Shown: positions 47,947-58,746 of the stretch, piece by piece
Layout of the letters: every line of letters begins with the position of its first letter
How positions within the stretch are numbered: position 1 is the stretch's first letter
Origin: Zarea fungicola
Taxonomy: Eukaryota > Ascomycota > Sordariomycetes > Hypocreales > Cordycipitaceae
Direction: 5' to 3'
DNA length: 64,000 nt
Assembly: GCA_900169235.1 (NCBI GenBank)
Contig: FWCC01000307.1
Location: forward strand, 1-64,000
Translations under genes and position numbers: made by a program
The notes under the pieces: generated by a model
What the model saw: the letters and a program-made list of their open reading frames with translations, nothing else
Database searches by the model: none
What the model was told of the DNA's origin: nothing

Positions 47947-49106
47947 GATGGCTGTTTGGAGGAGGGATGTCTCAGGGAGAGGGGATATTGGAAGGTGGTG
48001 GTGGTAAACTGCTGTACCCTGAGTAGCTGTCAACTCGAGTGTGACGGCTGCTCAAAAAGGCTGCGAGCGGAGTCGCTTATATGGCCGCTTGATAAGGAGA
48101 CTTGACGTATGGTCAGGATAGATGCTCTCGAGGCAAAGCTATCACCGAAATCCGAGATAAGGACGGGACCACTTGTCTTGATAGATAGAGTGGCCAAACT
48201 CGTGGCAGAAAGTACGTGGAGGTCAAAAAGCAACCTTTTATTATTCTGAGGGGGGGGTAAGAAGGTGAAGGAGCTGGGAGCAACCCGGTCAATGTAACTT
48301 GGTCACTAGTGGCACACTGATGCGCTAAAAACCGGCCCAGGACAGAAAGTTTGGGGTAGCAGCAGGCAGTCCTTTTTGACTTTTTCCCCTGACAAAATGA
48401 GCGTGGGTGGTTTCTTTTATGGTCGCATCCCGTTCCAGCCGTGTCGGCAAGAGCATTGCCGGTTATGACTATGAACGGACAAGTGGTCTTGATAGGAATG
48501 GGGTCAAGTGTCGTTATTCGCCTAGTTAGCATATAGCCCACGGCCATCATCACGGACGATGCACACACATTGGGGTAAAGGTAAGAAAAAAAAAAGTGGC
48601 TTTCACGATAGTCGCACCGATTAGGATGAGGTGTGGTAGACAATCTGCGAGCTGCTGAAGAGGCGCTGGGGAGGACGGGGGAACCGCAGGACAAGGGGGC
48701 GATTTGAAAAGCTGGGGTTGGGTGGACCAACTGTCCGTGAGACAGCCACCACCAGCCTTGCCAATGCCGGCCGTTGACCAATGTTGACCACGACATGCCG
48801 CTCTGATTTCCACCCAGATATTTCCGATGGGAGGGACGATGACGCTGGAGTTTTCCCCAGATACCAAGAACGCAAGTACGGCCTGGGGGCTACCGTCTGG
48901 GTCCAATGATTCCAGAACAATTCGTATAGCTGGAAACTGGCGCTTGGGGTCTGAACTGATTCCCTCGGCGTGCCCACCTGAAATTTGGAGACAATGGGGT
49001 CAGGATATTGATCTGGGGTGGGCATAAGCTTGTTCAGTGCATTTTCGTATTGTGTTCCCCCACTGCTGCTGATGCCATGCCAGGTGATCCATGCTGGATT
49101 GCTGTT

Positions 49107-49149
49107 GGGGGTGCGCCTGCATGGGGGTCAGACATGGGGGTCTTGGGGG
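49107..49149 (+). other. Candidate G-quadruplex motif
   Basis: Four GGGGG runs lie at 49107-49111, 49123-49127, 49136-49140 and 49145-49149, with loops of 11, 8 and 4 nt. A further G5 run lies near 49184. The placement in a divergent promoter could matter for transcription; this is inference. Confidence 0.5.
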
Positions 49150-49730
49150 TGGTCCTGGCCAGGCGTGGCTGGCATTGAATGGGGGTCGAGTAAAAGACCT
49201 GGTCATGACCAGGATTAGCAGCCTCTGCGCAAATTGTGGCTGATTCGCGCAGGATAAGAAATTTTGATGCCGGCATAGAGCAGTCTTGTCAAAGTTGTGA
49301 TGGTTTGGGTCTCTGTTTGTTTGTCGTCGGTAGTCGCCGGACAGTACATGTCGGAATATCTAGGTACGGGGCACCGACGGCCAGTAGAATGGGCAGGCAC
49401 GGTACTCGCTCAGCCTGAACCCCTCCTTCCAGAGCATTGCAAGACCTCAGTGCGGGGTAGAGAAGTCGCCCTAAACCCGCTGCAACCCGCTATGTGCTGT
49501 AATGGGCTATATGCGCTGTAATGCGCTGTAATCTTCACCACTTGCAGTACCAAGCCCACTGTAAACCTAAACTCTGTCCACCAGGGAAAAGCTTCAGCTC
49601 CATCAGGTGCGGGGATTTGGCGAGGAGGGGCAGCTTTCAGTCGTCACAACGTGGGACAAAGTGGGATGTCATAAGATACGCGCCAGTAAAAGATCAAAAA
49701 AAGTCTCGGGCCGCGCCTTGTCGTGTACAA

Positions 49731-49792
49731 TTTCTCTCTCTTCTCCGAACCACTTCATTCTCTCTTCCTTCATCATCACTCTCTCTACTGCT
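49731..49792 (+). promoter_or_regulatory. CT-rich core promoter/leader of RidA gene
   Basis: A pyrimidine-rich tract with repeated TCTCTCT and CTTC units ends about 50 bp before the ATG. Such tracts mark start sites of strongly expressed fungal genes. Confidence 0.5.
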
Positions 49793-49844
49793 TGCGCGAA
49801 CCCTTCTCCCACCAATAACCAACCAAGCACACAATTCCATCACA

Positions 49845-50366
49845 ATGGCATCTGTTAAGGAAGCTGTCCTCACCGACAAGGCCCCCAAGCCCCTCCCCGG
49901 CATCTACAGCCAGGCCATCAAGGCCAACGGCATGGTCTTTGTCTCTGGCGCCGTTCCCATGGACCCTGTCACCATGCAGCTGATCCCCGGTGACATCCAG
50001 GCTCACACTGTAAGTCCTCCATTGTCGCCTGCGCTTCTCTATGCAAGCCGCCAATTAACACGATTGCAGCACCAATGCATCAAGAACCTCCAGGCCATCC
50101 TCGAGGCTGCCGGTACCACCCTCGACAAGGTCGTCAAGGTCAACGTCTTCCTTGCCAGCATGGACGACTTTGCCAAGATGAACGAGGTTTACACCACCTA
50201 CTGGGGTGACGTCAAGCCTTGCCGCACGTAAGTCATCTATACCGAATTGCTCATGGTCAGTCATTGTCTCATGTCTGGAAACTAATTGAATGCCCGCAGC
50301 TGCGTTGCCGTCAAGACTCTCCCCCTCAACACCGATGTTGAGATTGAATGCACTGCTGTCCTGTAA
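49845..50366 (+). CDS. RidA/YjgF/Mmf1 family enamine/imine deaminase
   Basis: Three exons, 49845-50009, 50070-50227 and 50300-50366, give 129 residues, the usual RidA length. Family marks are PGIYSQAIKANGMVFVSG near residue 20, the HQCIKNLQAILEAAG helix, KVNVFLASMDDF and the end motif RTCVAVKTLPLNTDVEIECTAV, whose Arg binds the substrate carboxylate. RidA proteins hydrolyse reactive 2-aminoacrylate and related imines formed by PLP enzymes to 2-oxo acids. No presequence is clear, so a cytosolic Hmf1-type form is likely. C-ending codons dominate, suggesting strong expression. A D-serine dehydratase-like gene, a 2-aminoacrylate producer, lies 3 kb away. Confidence 0.93.
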
Positions 50367-50792
50367 ATGCAGATGACAGGAGAAGAAGAAAAAATGAATT
50401 AGACGAAAAATAAAAAAGTTTTAGAATTCTACCCTTGAAATGACATCAATAAATTACTGTTTAATCATCATACTAATCCTCTTGTCTGTAAACCATTCCG
50501 GCACCCGCCAGTTAAGCATATGTTAAATATATTGAATGTAAAGAAGAGAGAATTCGTCTTTGTATATTCGTCTCCATATATAATAACAAAGGAGTTAGGT
50601 TTCCATCTGTATTCATGTGATTTTCTGCATCTCATCCAACCGCGTTACTAGTTATTTCCACTATCCTAAGTTGAGTACCCTCGCCCCGTGCCAATGTAAT
50701 GATGTAGTAGAAAAACCTCTGAAGGAAAAATGCAACGTTAAAAAATTTCATCGAAATAGCAGCAATCGAAAAAAACATCAAGTAAAAAAAAA
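50367..50792. other. Convergent intergenic gap
   Basis: AT-rich 3' flanks of RidA (+) and the aldolase (-). No gene seen. Confidence 0.5.
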
Positions 50793-51791
50793 TTATTGCG
50801 TCTTATCCTGCAGAGAGTTCTCCAACTCCATCAGCTCCTTGAGTCCATCAGCAATCGTCTTGACCTTGGCCGCGTCCGGGCGAGGCAAAGGCCGGCGCGA
50901 CCAACCGCCGTAGCCAGAAAACTGATTGAGCGCCACCTTGACACCCACAACACCCGTTTGGATGGCCACCCAGTCGCCGCGACCAACAATCTCCTGCAGG
51001 CGGACAGCCTCCTTGCTGAGGGCGCCTTCCTTGACGGCGACATCGTACACCTGCACGCACGCACGTGGCGCCACGTTGGCCAGGCCGCCAATGACACCGG
51101 CGCCACCGGCGGCGAGCGCCGGCAGGGTAAAGTCGGCGGACCCGGAGAAGCACAAGAAATCATCCCCCGCGGCCTTGGTCGCAGCCGCGACGCGGCCCAG
51201 CTTGCCCGTGTTGCCGCACGTAAACTTGGCACCCGCAATGTTGGGGTGCTTGGCCAGCGCCGTCAACGTGTCCGAGTTTACGTCGACGCCCGGGGTCGCG
51301 CCGGGGTAGTTGTAGATGAGCACCGGGATGGGCGACTTGTCGGCCACCTCGGTGAAGAAATCGAGCACCGTGGCGCTGTCAAAGAGGCCGCAGTAGTAGC
51401 TGGGCGGCAGGATGAGCGTGTAGTCGCCGCCCGCCGCGGCCGCCTGCTTGCACAGGCTGATGGCTTCCACCGTCGACTGCGCGCCGCAGCCGACAATGAT
51501 GGGCAGGTGGGCGAAGCCGGCCGCGTCGAGGGCGGCGCGGGTCGTCTGCGTCACGACGTTGCGCTCCTCATGTAGCAGGTGCACGGCCTCGCCGTTGGAG
51601 CCCTGGACGGCGATGCCAGCGACGCCGGCCTTGGCCATACGCACTGCGTGGCGACCAATGGTCTTGGTGTCGAGCTCATCCGTGTCGGCGTTGAAAAAGG
51701 CCACGGTCGGGACGTAGAACCCGTGGGTCAGCGGCCGTGAGCTGTTGGCGCTGCCATGACCGTTGGAAACTGGATTGGCAGATGGTGACAT
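50793..51791 (-). CDS. DapA/HOGA-type class I aldolase
   Basis: A single exon of 332 residues from ATG 51791. The TIM-barrel signature is clear: VQGSNGEAVHLLHEER for the substrate carboxylate loop, LIYNYPGATPG with the catalytic Tyr160, and AGAKFTCGN with the Schiff-base Lys189. Fungal members are usually named dihydrodipicolinate synthase-like or 4-hydroxy-2-oxoglutarate aldolase. They cleave or form 2-oxo acids with pyruvate as partner. Fungi make lysine by the aminoadipate route, so a true DapA role is unlikely. No clear mitochondrial presequence is visible (MSPSANPVSNGHG). Neighbours are RidA and a D-serine dehydratase-like gene, both tied to pyruvate formation. The exact substrate is unknown. 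Confidence 0.88.
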   Translation of the reverse strand: MSPSANPVSNGHGSANSSRPLTHGFYVPTVAFFNADTDELDTKTIGRHAVRMAKAGVAGIAVQGSNGEAVHLLHEERNVVTQTTRAALDAAGFAHLPIIVGCGAQSTVEAISLCKQAAAAGGDYTLILPPSYYCGLFDSATVLDFFTEVADKSPIPVLIYNYPGATPGVDVNSDTLTALAKHPNIAGAKFTCGNTGKLGRVAAATKAAGDDFLCFSGSADFTLPALAAGGAGVIGGLANVAPRACVQVYDVAVKEGALSKEAVRLQEIVGRGDWVAIQTGVVGVKVALNQFSGYGGWSRRPLPRPDAAKVKTIADGLKELMELENSLQDKTQ

Positions 51792-53335
51792 TGTCTATGT
51801 GTTGTTTCGAGGTCCACGCGTGTAATCGTGTAGGTATGCCTGTTGCTGTATATGCCTTGTCTAAAGTATCCGCCTGTTGTCTATTGGGAAATAGTGAAAC
51901 AAGATTGTCAAGTATTCAAAGTCTATCGAAATGCCAAGTTGAATAGATGTGAAGAAAAGAAAGGATAGAAGAGGAAAGAAAGAGTACAACTCTGGGGAAG
52001 GCCGGGGAAGTGTGGAAGTGGCTATCCACGCAAAACTACCCAAAACTAAAAGATTCTGGACCCCAACGTGGTGGTGGTGGTCTGCTATTTCGCAATAGCC
52101 GTTTATGTCCCGCCCTAAATCTACAAAAAGGTAACAACCCTTGTCCAATGGTTCGGCTTGGCCCCAGTTGTTTTGCCTTTGCTCCCCTCTATTTTCCTGC
52201 TTTGCTACCGCCACCGTTCGGAATGATGGCCGGACATTGTGCGAGTACCGGATGGCTGAGCATGCATGCTCTGTTGCGCATCAGTAGAGGAATTCTGCCT
52301 TGGGTATGCCTAGCGCTCCTTCCGAGTTTCCCTGTGTGTGAGCAGCACAGTCGGACTAATGATTCGCACGAAATGACAGCCAGTCATTCCATATTGAAAT
52401 TTTATCCTACGCGGGGGGATGAGCGACTAGGGGAGCCGCCCCATCCATGGGGTGAGCGGCGAGCCATCACTATCCTTGCCAGGTTAGGTTTGTTACCCCC
52501 ACGTCGTAGTGGCACATGCGGAGCAGCCTTTCCAGGTTGGTGTCTGATAATGACATGTGTTGGAAGGTCACTAGTGACATGGCGCCAGTTTGCCATGGTC
52601 TGTTTTGCAAACTACCATCTCTACTTGGCCTTGACGATAATATCGGTAGCACCCCAAGCCTGGCATCAGACAGAACGCCAAATGAACATGTGTCAATGTC
52701 TGTAAGCCCGAGGTCCAAATCGCACGACATGTAAACTCTACTGCCTTGTACAATTGTTTCAGCAGAGTCATCCCTTCCAGATTGCATGCTGGGGCCGAAC
52801 CCAGGCTAGTCGAGGGGAAGGGGGGCATGAAATAGGGCAAAGACAATGAGTGGAGAGGGCAGCTTGACGATTGTCCCGATCTGCTTATTCTTAAAGCGAA
52901 ATGAGGCGCAAGGGAGGTAACGTTTCGACACTCCCAGTTATGTTACTGAGTTCTTCGGACTTCTACCGGGCCGCAATCGGGCTAGGCTGCGCCATAATTT
53001 TATGATTGGTGTTTGATTTCTAAAAGTGACTTTTTTGGCCGTTTTATTCACTTGCGTTTTCTATGGATTAATTAATGTCCCTTCCCCATGGAGGCGCGCT
53101 GATTGTGCATAGCGCTCGTCTTGGGGGGCAGCGCAACATCCCCTCACATGCAGCTGACCCTAGTCCCCAACTCTATCTATGCTGGTACGTGGGGGAACAT
53201 TACAGTTTGTTCAAATCAGACATCCTCACGACCGAAGTGTTCGTGGCTCCCATAAAAAAAAGGGGGACCAATGATTGTTTGCCCACCAACTTGACAAGGT
53301 GAAATTTGTGGTCGTTTGACCTCCGGCTTTTCTTT
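51792..53335. promoter_or_regulatory. 1.5-kb gene-free interval upstream of the aldolase
   Basis: No supported gene. It lies between the aldolase start (-) and the 3' end of the D-serine dehydratase-like gene (-). Confidence 0.45.
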
Positions 53336-54928
53336 CTACCATCCCCTTGCCTTGGTCCAGATATCCACAATCACATCCTCTTGGCCGGCCCGGTCCTCAT
53401 CCACCACAAAGTACCACCCAAAGTGGCTGCTCGTGATGCAGGCATGGTTGGGCCACAATTTGACCTTTTGCCCGACCGTGACCATGTCGGAGGGGGCACC
53501 GGAAGGTGTCCCCTTGCGCTTGCCCGCCGCCCATGTCAGGATGCCGTGCTCCTGTGAGAACCGGCCGACAGTCCAGCCCTCGTAGTCCTCCACGTCGCAC
53601 GTAGGCAGCAACGCACCCTCCCGCCCCCACGGCGTCACCACAGCCATGCCGTCGTAGGCCTTGCAGAACTCACGACCCAGCGCCAGTCCGCCGGCGCCAA
53701 TCAGGGCTTCGGGCGAGCCGTCGTCGCCGCGGCCCGGGTACGTGCTGTGCACTTCGGCGAGGATCGTCAGCGCAACGTCGCCCCAGGAGAGACGCGAGGA
53801 CGCCATGCTGTGCGCGGCGAGCTGCTGCATGTCCAGGATCGGGTAGACGCCGGCGTGGATCTCGACAACGTGGCCGCTGCTCTTGACTGTGCCAAAGATG
53901 GCCGTCAGACCGTTGACGGCGTCTTGCAGCTCTGGTGTGGAAGACGCCTGCGCGTCCCCGCCGTGGGTGACGAGGTTCTGAACGGAGAGGGCCGTCGGCG
54001 ACGCGCCACCGGAGAGGATCAGAGGGGGCAGATTGGTGATGCCCTGCTCCACGGCTCGTGCCTTCGCTCTGTCTGCGCCGACCAGCATGGCGGCAATCTC
54101 GGCGCCCATCATCTTAATGGCCGCAGCACGGCTGTCACCGCCGTAGGAGTGACCGGCGTGCGAGTACATGCCGGAGAGGATAATGTCGCCCTTGCGGTGA
54201 GCGGCCAGGGCGGCGTCTGCGACTTGGAGGAAGCGGTCGCTGTCCGCCGCCACACCGGCTCGCTTTCCACCCATGTCAATCTTGATCGAGGCGCGGGGCA
54301 CGACACCGCTGACCTGTCGAAGCTTGGTGGCAACAGGCAGCTGTGCAGGGTCGTCGAGGAGGATCGAAACTGAGCCATCGCCAAGGGCGCTCGCAATAGC
54401 GGCAAGGCGGTCGACGGCATTGGCTGTGATGGGGAGTCCGTAGAGAACCTGTAAATCAGCTCCAGTCAGAATTTTTATTTTTTATCGGCTTTTTTTCTCT
54501 TCCTTTTATTAAAGCAGATATGGGTATTGACATACGTTGAGCTTTCGACCCTGCGCCTTGTATTCTTTGAGCGCATCGAGAAGAAATTCGCCTTCAGCCA
54601 GGGTCGAAATGACAATGTTTACTGGAAAGGATGCATCCTCGCCGACTTGCAGGCGTGTACCCTCGACTGTCTGTCGCGCATGTCTCATTAGTACTACGAA
54701 TCACCCCAAAGGTAGTTTAAAGCTAGGCCGCACCTTGTGCGTCTTCACATGCGCTCGCCAGCCCAGATTGAGGCTCTTGCAGGCATCCAGCATACGGTCG
54801 CAGTTTCTGCGAACGGCCGCAATGTTGATGATGGCGGCTGGAGTCGGCACATCACGAATTGACTTTCCCACATACTCTGCGACGAGCGCTTCTCGAGGCG
54901 AGGCAGCGTAGTAGGTCAACGACGACAT
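53336..54928 (-). CDS. D-serine dehydratase/D-threonine aldolase-like PLP enzyme (DSD1 type)
   Basis: Three exons, 54928-54734, 54670-54536 and 54448-53336, give 480 residues. The alanine-racemase-type N-terminal barrel shows VPTPAAIINIAAVRRNCDRM and the PLP lysine in RAHVKTHK (Lys62). Splicing restores HKTVEGTRLQVGE. Further marks are IDMGGKRAGV, YSHAGHSYGG and the C-terminal metal motif WPNHACIT (His and Cys ligands). Yeast and bird enzymes of this type are zinc-dependent D-serine dehydratases giving pyruvate and ammonia through 2-aminoacrylate. Relatives act on D-threonine or 3-hydroxyaspartate. The nearby RidA would clear the enamine. No signal for organelles is seen. Which D-amino acid is preferred is not decided by sequence. 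Confidence 0.88.
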
Positions 54929-55666
54929 GGTGCTTGTGTGTGTATTATTGCGGCTGCTCTCGTATTTCTGACTGTTTGGAAGTATCGAAGAAACTTTGCT
55001 TCAAATCAGCATGAATAAATTTGACTGTGATGCAACTATGGAAAAAAAATATCGCCTGTACAAAGGGAGGGCGCAATGCCAAACCACCCCCACCATTTCC
55101 TTCATCTGCATCATGTCGACCCCTCCAAGAGCCCCTCTAGAAACCCTTTTCAGGACAGGTATCCTTCTAACCAAGATACCACCACGTAGTTTGGGGGTCT
55201 GGTCTCGAAACGGAAAGGGTAGGTTAGTAGCGGCCCACAGGAGCTTGCAAGTAACTCAGCCCTGCTTTTGCTATTTGTTGGTTGACTGGCCGCTTTACTT
55301 GACTCATCAATTCCCGCATTGCCTGTAAGGCTACCCTATATAAGAATTACAAGCTGCCAGCTGGGCCAGTTCCTTAGCCTTCGTTGATTCCCGGCAGTAG
55401 CATTTCAAAGAAGTGTTTCTTACCCATAGCTTCATTCAAGAAAATCTTCACATTAAAGATGTCAAGTTGAACAAGAAATACTGCTGCTGACTGTTCACTG
55501 ATCGACGCTTACCATGCTCTATCTCCGCGGGGTCTTGGCAAACTCCGATCCGTACCGGCCACCTCGATATCGTCACCTTTAAATTCACTTCAAATGAAGT
55601 TTTGCCTTCTTTCAGCTTTTCTGTTTCCAAATAACAGGACAAGTCGTTGAGAAAGAGAAAAAAAAA
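54929..55666. promoter_or_regulatory. Divergent promoter
   Basis: Between the DSD1-like gene (-) and the hydrolase gene (+). No gene seen. Confidence 0.45.
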
Positions 55667-56780
55667 ATGGCCCAGCCTCTCTATCATATTCACCCCTCCC
55701 AGGAAAACCGCCTCAATGCCCAGTACAAAGACTTCTATAATATAAATTTGATCAACAAGCCAAAAGTCCACACCGTAGCAATCGACGTTATCCGCGCAGC
55801 GCCGGGTGGCCAGCTTCCAGGCTCCGGACCCCCCGTTGCAGTCGGCAAAACCGAAGAGCTATATGTAACTCCAGAGTCCGGCCCAGCATCCGGCGTGAAA
55901 ATACCACTTCGATGCTTCACACCACCCGGTGACGCGCCGCAGGGTGGATGGCCTGTGCTAGTCTTTTACCATGGTGGAGGTTGGACGCTGGGGGACGAAA
56001 CAGCCGAGATCGATCTTGTCACCAACATGTGCGCCCGGGCAAAGTGTGTTGTGATTACGGTTGGCTACAGGTGAGCGGTGTACAATTCTTTTTCAAAGAG
56101 GGAATGGCTGTAAAAAGGGGAAAAGAACCAGGCTAACATTCAGGCGCAGACTTGCTCCGGAACATCGGTTTCCTGCCGCCGTGGACGATTCCTGGGAAGC
56201 ACTCCTCTGGGCCGCGAAGGAAGGACAAGCCAGACTGAACATCAACATTGACAAACTGGCCGTCGGAGGGTCATCAGCCGGCGGAAACCTCGCTGCTGTC
56301 GTTGTGCAGCGTTCTGTCGCGCGTGGCGGTCCATCGGTCAAGACGCTGCTTCTCAACATTCCCGCCCTGGACAACACCAGGACCGTGGAGACGAGCCACT
56401 GCTGGGAGGATCTGCAACACTCGCCCGCGCTGCCTGTAGAGATGATGATGTGGTTCCGGCACAACTATCTTCCCAACCAAGCCGACTGGTCGAACCCAGA
56501 CGCAAGCCCGCTACTCTGGAACGGCGACTGGTCAAAGATGCCGCCGACTGTGATGAATTTGGGTGGGATGGATATTTTACTCGATGAGGCGCGAGAATTC
56601 GGCGAGAAATTGTCACAAGCAGGTGTTCATGCGCAAGTTAATATATTCGAGGGCCAGCCGCATATTTTCCACGCCATGACTGGTGTTTTGGACGATGCAC
56701 AACGCGCACTCTCCATCATGTGTGACAACTTGCATGATAGTTTCTATGAACCGCGTTCAGTTTTCCGTGCGGCCTCGTAG
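55667..56780 (+). CDS. Alpha/beta hydrolase, hormone-sensitive-lipase (HSL) type
   Basis: Two exons, 55667-56070 and 56150-56780, give 344 residues. The oxyanion motif HGGG is at 102-105 (VFYHGGGW), the nucleophile lies in GSSAG (Ser177, GDSAG variant), and the acid and base are likely in GGMDILLDE and PHIFHAM. Splicing creates VGYRLAPEHRFPAA, the classical HSL-family string, which fixes the acceptor at 56149 rather than an AG six bases earlier. There is no signal peptide. Such enzymes cleave short acyl or aryl esters in the cytosol, often of secondary metabolites or xenobiotics. The substrate is unknown. The next gene, a secreted esterase, is transcribed toward it. Confidence 0.9.
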
Positions 56781-57278
56781 TTTCCACAAGTATTAGGTAT
56801 TCTATTAAACTAGCTACTGAATTAAGAGAAACATACATTCAATGTCCACCAATTCAACGACATGTTTTTTGCTCTATTTTTTCATACTCTCCTGGCCCAC
56901 GAATGTCATCTGGCAGACATCAGAAACGCACAGACTCGTCTGACAGCGGCTTCGGGACTTATCAAATCGGCAAGTAGGCAGAGTAAGAAGCAGCGGACAT
57001 AACCCACTCAACCAAACGCAAATTAGTATTATTGAAACTGTAATCCAAAGTACAATGTACAGCAGAAATTTCAGTTACAATCGGGCGGGGCTTCACGACC
57101 GTGCGTGAAGATCGAAGGAGAGCTCGAACCCGCGTAGGAAATTGCTCGCGTTTTAAGGAAGCATCGAGCCAACAGGGGAGTAAGAACTGGCATAGTCACT
57201 GCCTACAGCTTAGGAAACCCTGAAACTACCAGACGGGGGTGAACTGGTATATGGCCCATGCGGACCGTATGGAGGCTA
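56781..57278. other. Convergent intergenic gap
   Basis: 3' flanks of the hydrolase (+) and the esterase (-). No gene seen. A B-box-like string at about 57121-57140 was checked and rejected as a tRNA. Confidence 0.5.
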
Positions 57279-58746
57279 TTAAGCACTAGAAGGGGAGGGA
57301 CTGGCGTATAGACCATAGGGCTCGTAGGGAGGCTTTAAGGCAGAAGAAGAGCTAGAACTGGAGGAGGGAACATCCGGAACATCCGGAACACAAGCATTTA
57401 CAGTTAATTGACTGTAGCTGCTTGTGGGGACGGTATATGTGCTGGTTGGACCAGAATAGCTGCTGGGTGGAACACTATAGATGCTTGTTGGAACAGAATA
57501 GTTGCTGGCTGGAACAGAATAGCTGCTGGCTGGAACCGTGTAGCTGTTGGTTGAAACTGTATAGCTGTTGGTTGGAACCGGGTAGATGTTGGTTGGAGCC
57601 GTGTAGTTGTTGGTTGGAACAGTGTAGCTAATGCTCGGTTGAGTATAGTTACTTCCAGGAAGAGTATGGCTGCTGCTTTGAGAAGTATGTCGGCTGCCTG
57701 GACGCTTTGTGGTACTGCTTGGAATAGTAGCGTTGCGATCTGTTTCAGTATAGTTGGCTGGCAGCTTGAAGTCACCAAGCGGGCGCGTATGGTTGCCAAA
57801 GAACTCCATAAAGCGAAGCGTCATATCGGTGTGGTAAAATCTGCTACCGCTCATGTAAAGTTCATTGGCGTCCTCTACCTTGACATGCTCAAGGTAGCCC
57901 TCAACGCCATGGCAGGTATACTTGTAACTCGTATGGTGCTTTTGAGGACCGGTAACCTTCGGTTCCGGGTCGCACTGATTGCGGCGCCCCCACCGGGCAA
58001 CAAAGTCGGGAATCGAGGGAAGCGGACCGGCCGGCTTATTATTCTCGCCTTCGTACCTTGCCAGCCTGTCGTCTGTGCCATGGAGCTCAAAAACAGGCAG
58101 CGGCAACTTGGCACCCTTGCAAAAGTCATCATCAAAATCGTTGTAGTATTGTCCAGCGATGAGGGCTATGGCGGTGAACATGCCACCTAGCTCGGGGGAG
58201 CAGGCCATGCTGTTGACGAGGCTTGCACCAACACTGTGACCCATGCCGAAGACACGGTTCTCGTCGATGCAGTACTCATTCTTTATGTGGTTAAAGAGTT
58301 CTACAACGAATTGCCTATCTTTGATAGTCTGGTCGATATTTTGAGGGCCTTCAAAGTTATACTATTGCTGAATCAGTATGGACACTTGTTATGTGTTTAT
58401 AAGGGATTCTCACGTTGACACCGTTTGGGAAAACAACGATCGTATTGGGGTTGGATTCTGGCTTAGAGAGACGAGTAGAACGGCAGAACCATGAACCTCT
58501 CTTTCTCACCCCATGAAACGCAAACATGAGTGATGTGGGCACATCTTTGTTGTAGTTGTCTGGCACGTAGACGAAATAGCCTCTCCAGAGGCCACCACTG
58601 AAGAAATCCTCGATCTCGTAGGTTCTTCCAACCCATTTTGCTTTCTTTCCGCAACCAGGAGTACGCGCAGCTCGTTTCGCGACGCTGGTGCACTCGGAAA
58701 CGCCAAGTAGCGCGACAACGGTCGTCCAAACAACAGACCACTTCAT
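57279..58746 (-). CDS. Secreted CE1/feruloyl-esterase-like protein with repeat tail
   Basis: Two exons, 58746-58414 and 58361-57279, give 471 residues. A signal peptide opens the protein (MKWSVVWTTVVALLGVSEC). The catalytic domain resembles CE1 feruloyl or acetylxylan esterases and PHB depolymerases: FHGVRKRG at the oxyanion strand, NPNTIVVFPNGVN, YCIDENRVFGMGHSVGASL with nucleophile Ser154, and FELHGTDD for the acid. Such enzymes release ferulic acid or acetyl groups from plant cell-wall xylan. From about residue 345 a Ser/Thr/Tyr/Pro tail of 8-residue repeats (YxVPTxS type) follows, then a poly-Ser run and a Pro/Tyr-rich end. No GPI signal or carbohydrate-binding module is visible. The tail is probably O-glycosylated; this is inference. 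Confidence 0.82.
57412..57650 (-). repeat. 24-bp coding tandem repeat in the esterase tail
   Basis: About ten imperfect 24-bp units code the octapeptide pattern Tyr-x-Val-Pro-Thr-x-x. The third positions vary more than the first two, so the protein pattern seems kept. The repeat number may vary between strains. Confidence 0.85.

Larger units (their letters stand above)
47947..49844. promoter_or_regulatory. Divergent promoter between DAL5-like and RidA genes
   Basis: No gene seen. Notable parts are a G-rich block with at least four G5 runs (49107-49149), a 10-bp repeat ATGCGCTGTA in tandem at 49511-49530, and a CT-rich leader at about 49731-49792 just before the RidA ATG. Confidence 0.5.

Noticed and set aside
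50796..51575. Long plus-strand frame of 259 codons opposite the aldolase
   Set aside because: High GC at third positions of the real gene keeps the reverse frame open; it has no domain signature.
57110..57180. tRNA-like B-box string GGGTTCGAGCTC on the minus strand
   Set aside because: The bases around it do not form a T stem, and no matching A box, anticodon arm or acceptor stem is present.
57422..57631. Plus-strand Cys- and Trp-rich repeat frame, like a repeat toxin or metallothionein
   Set aside because: It is the antisense shadow of the esterase octapeptide repeats and has no independent support.
58442..58520. A 48-52 bp intron inside esterase exon 1 starting GTGAGA
   Set aside because: The unspliced residues align in length with feruloyl esterases between FHG and NPxxIxVxPxG, and the best acceptor breaks the frame.
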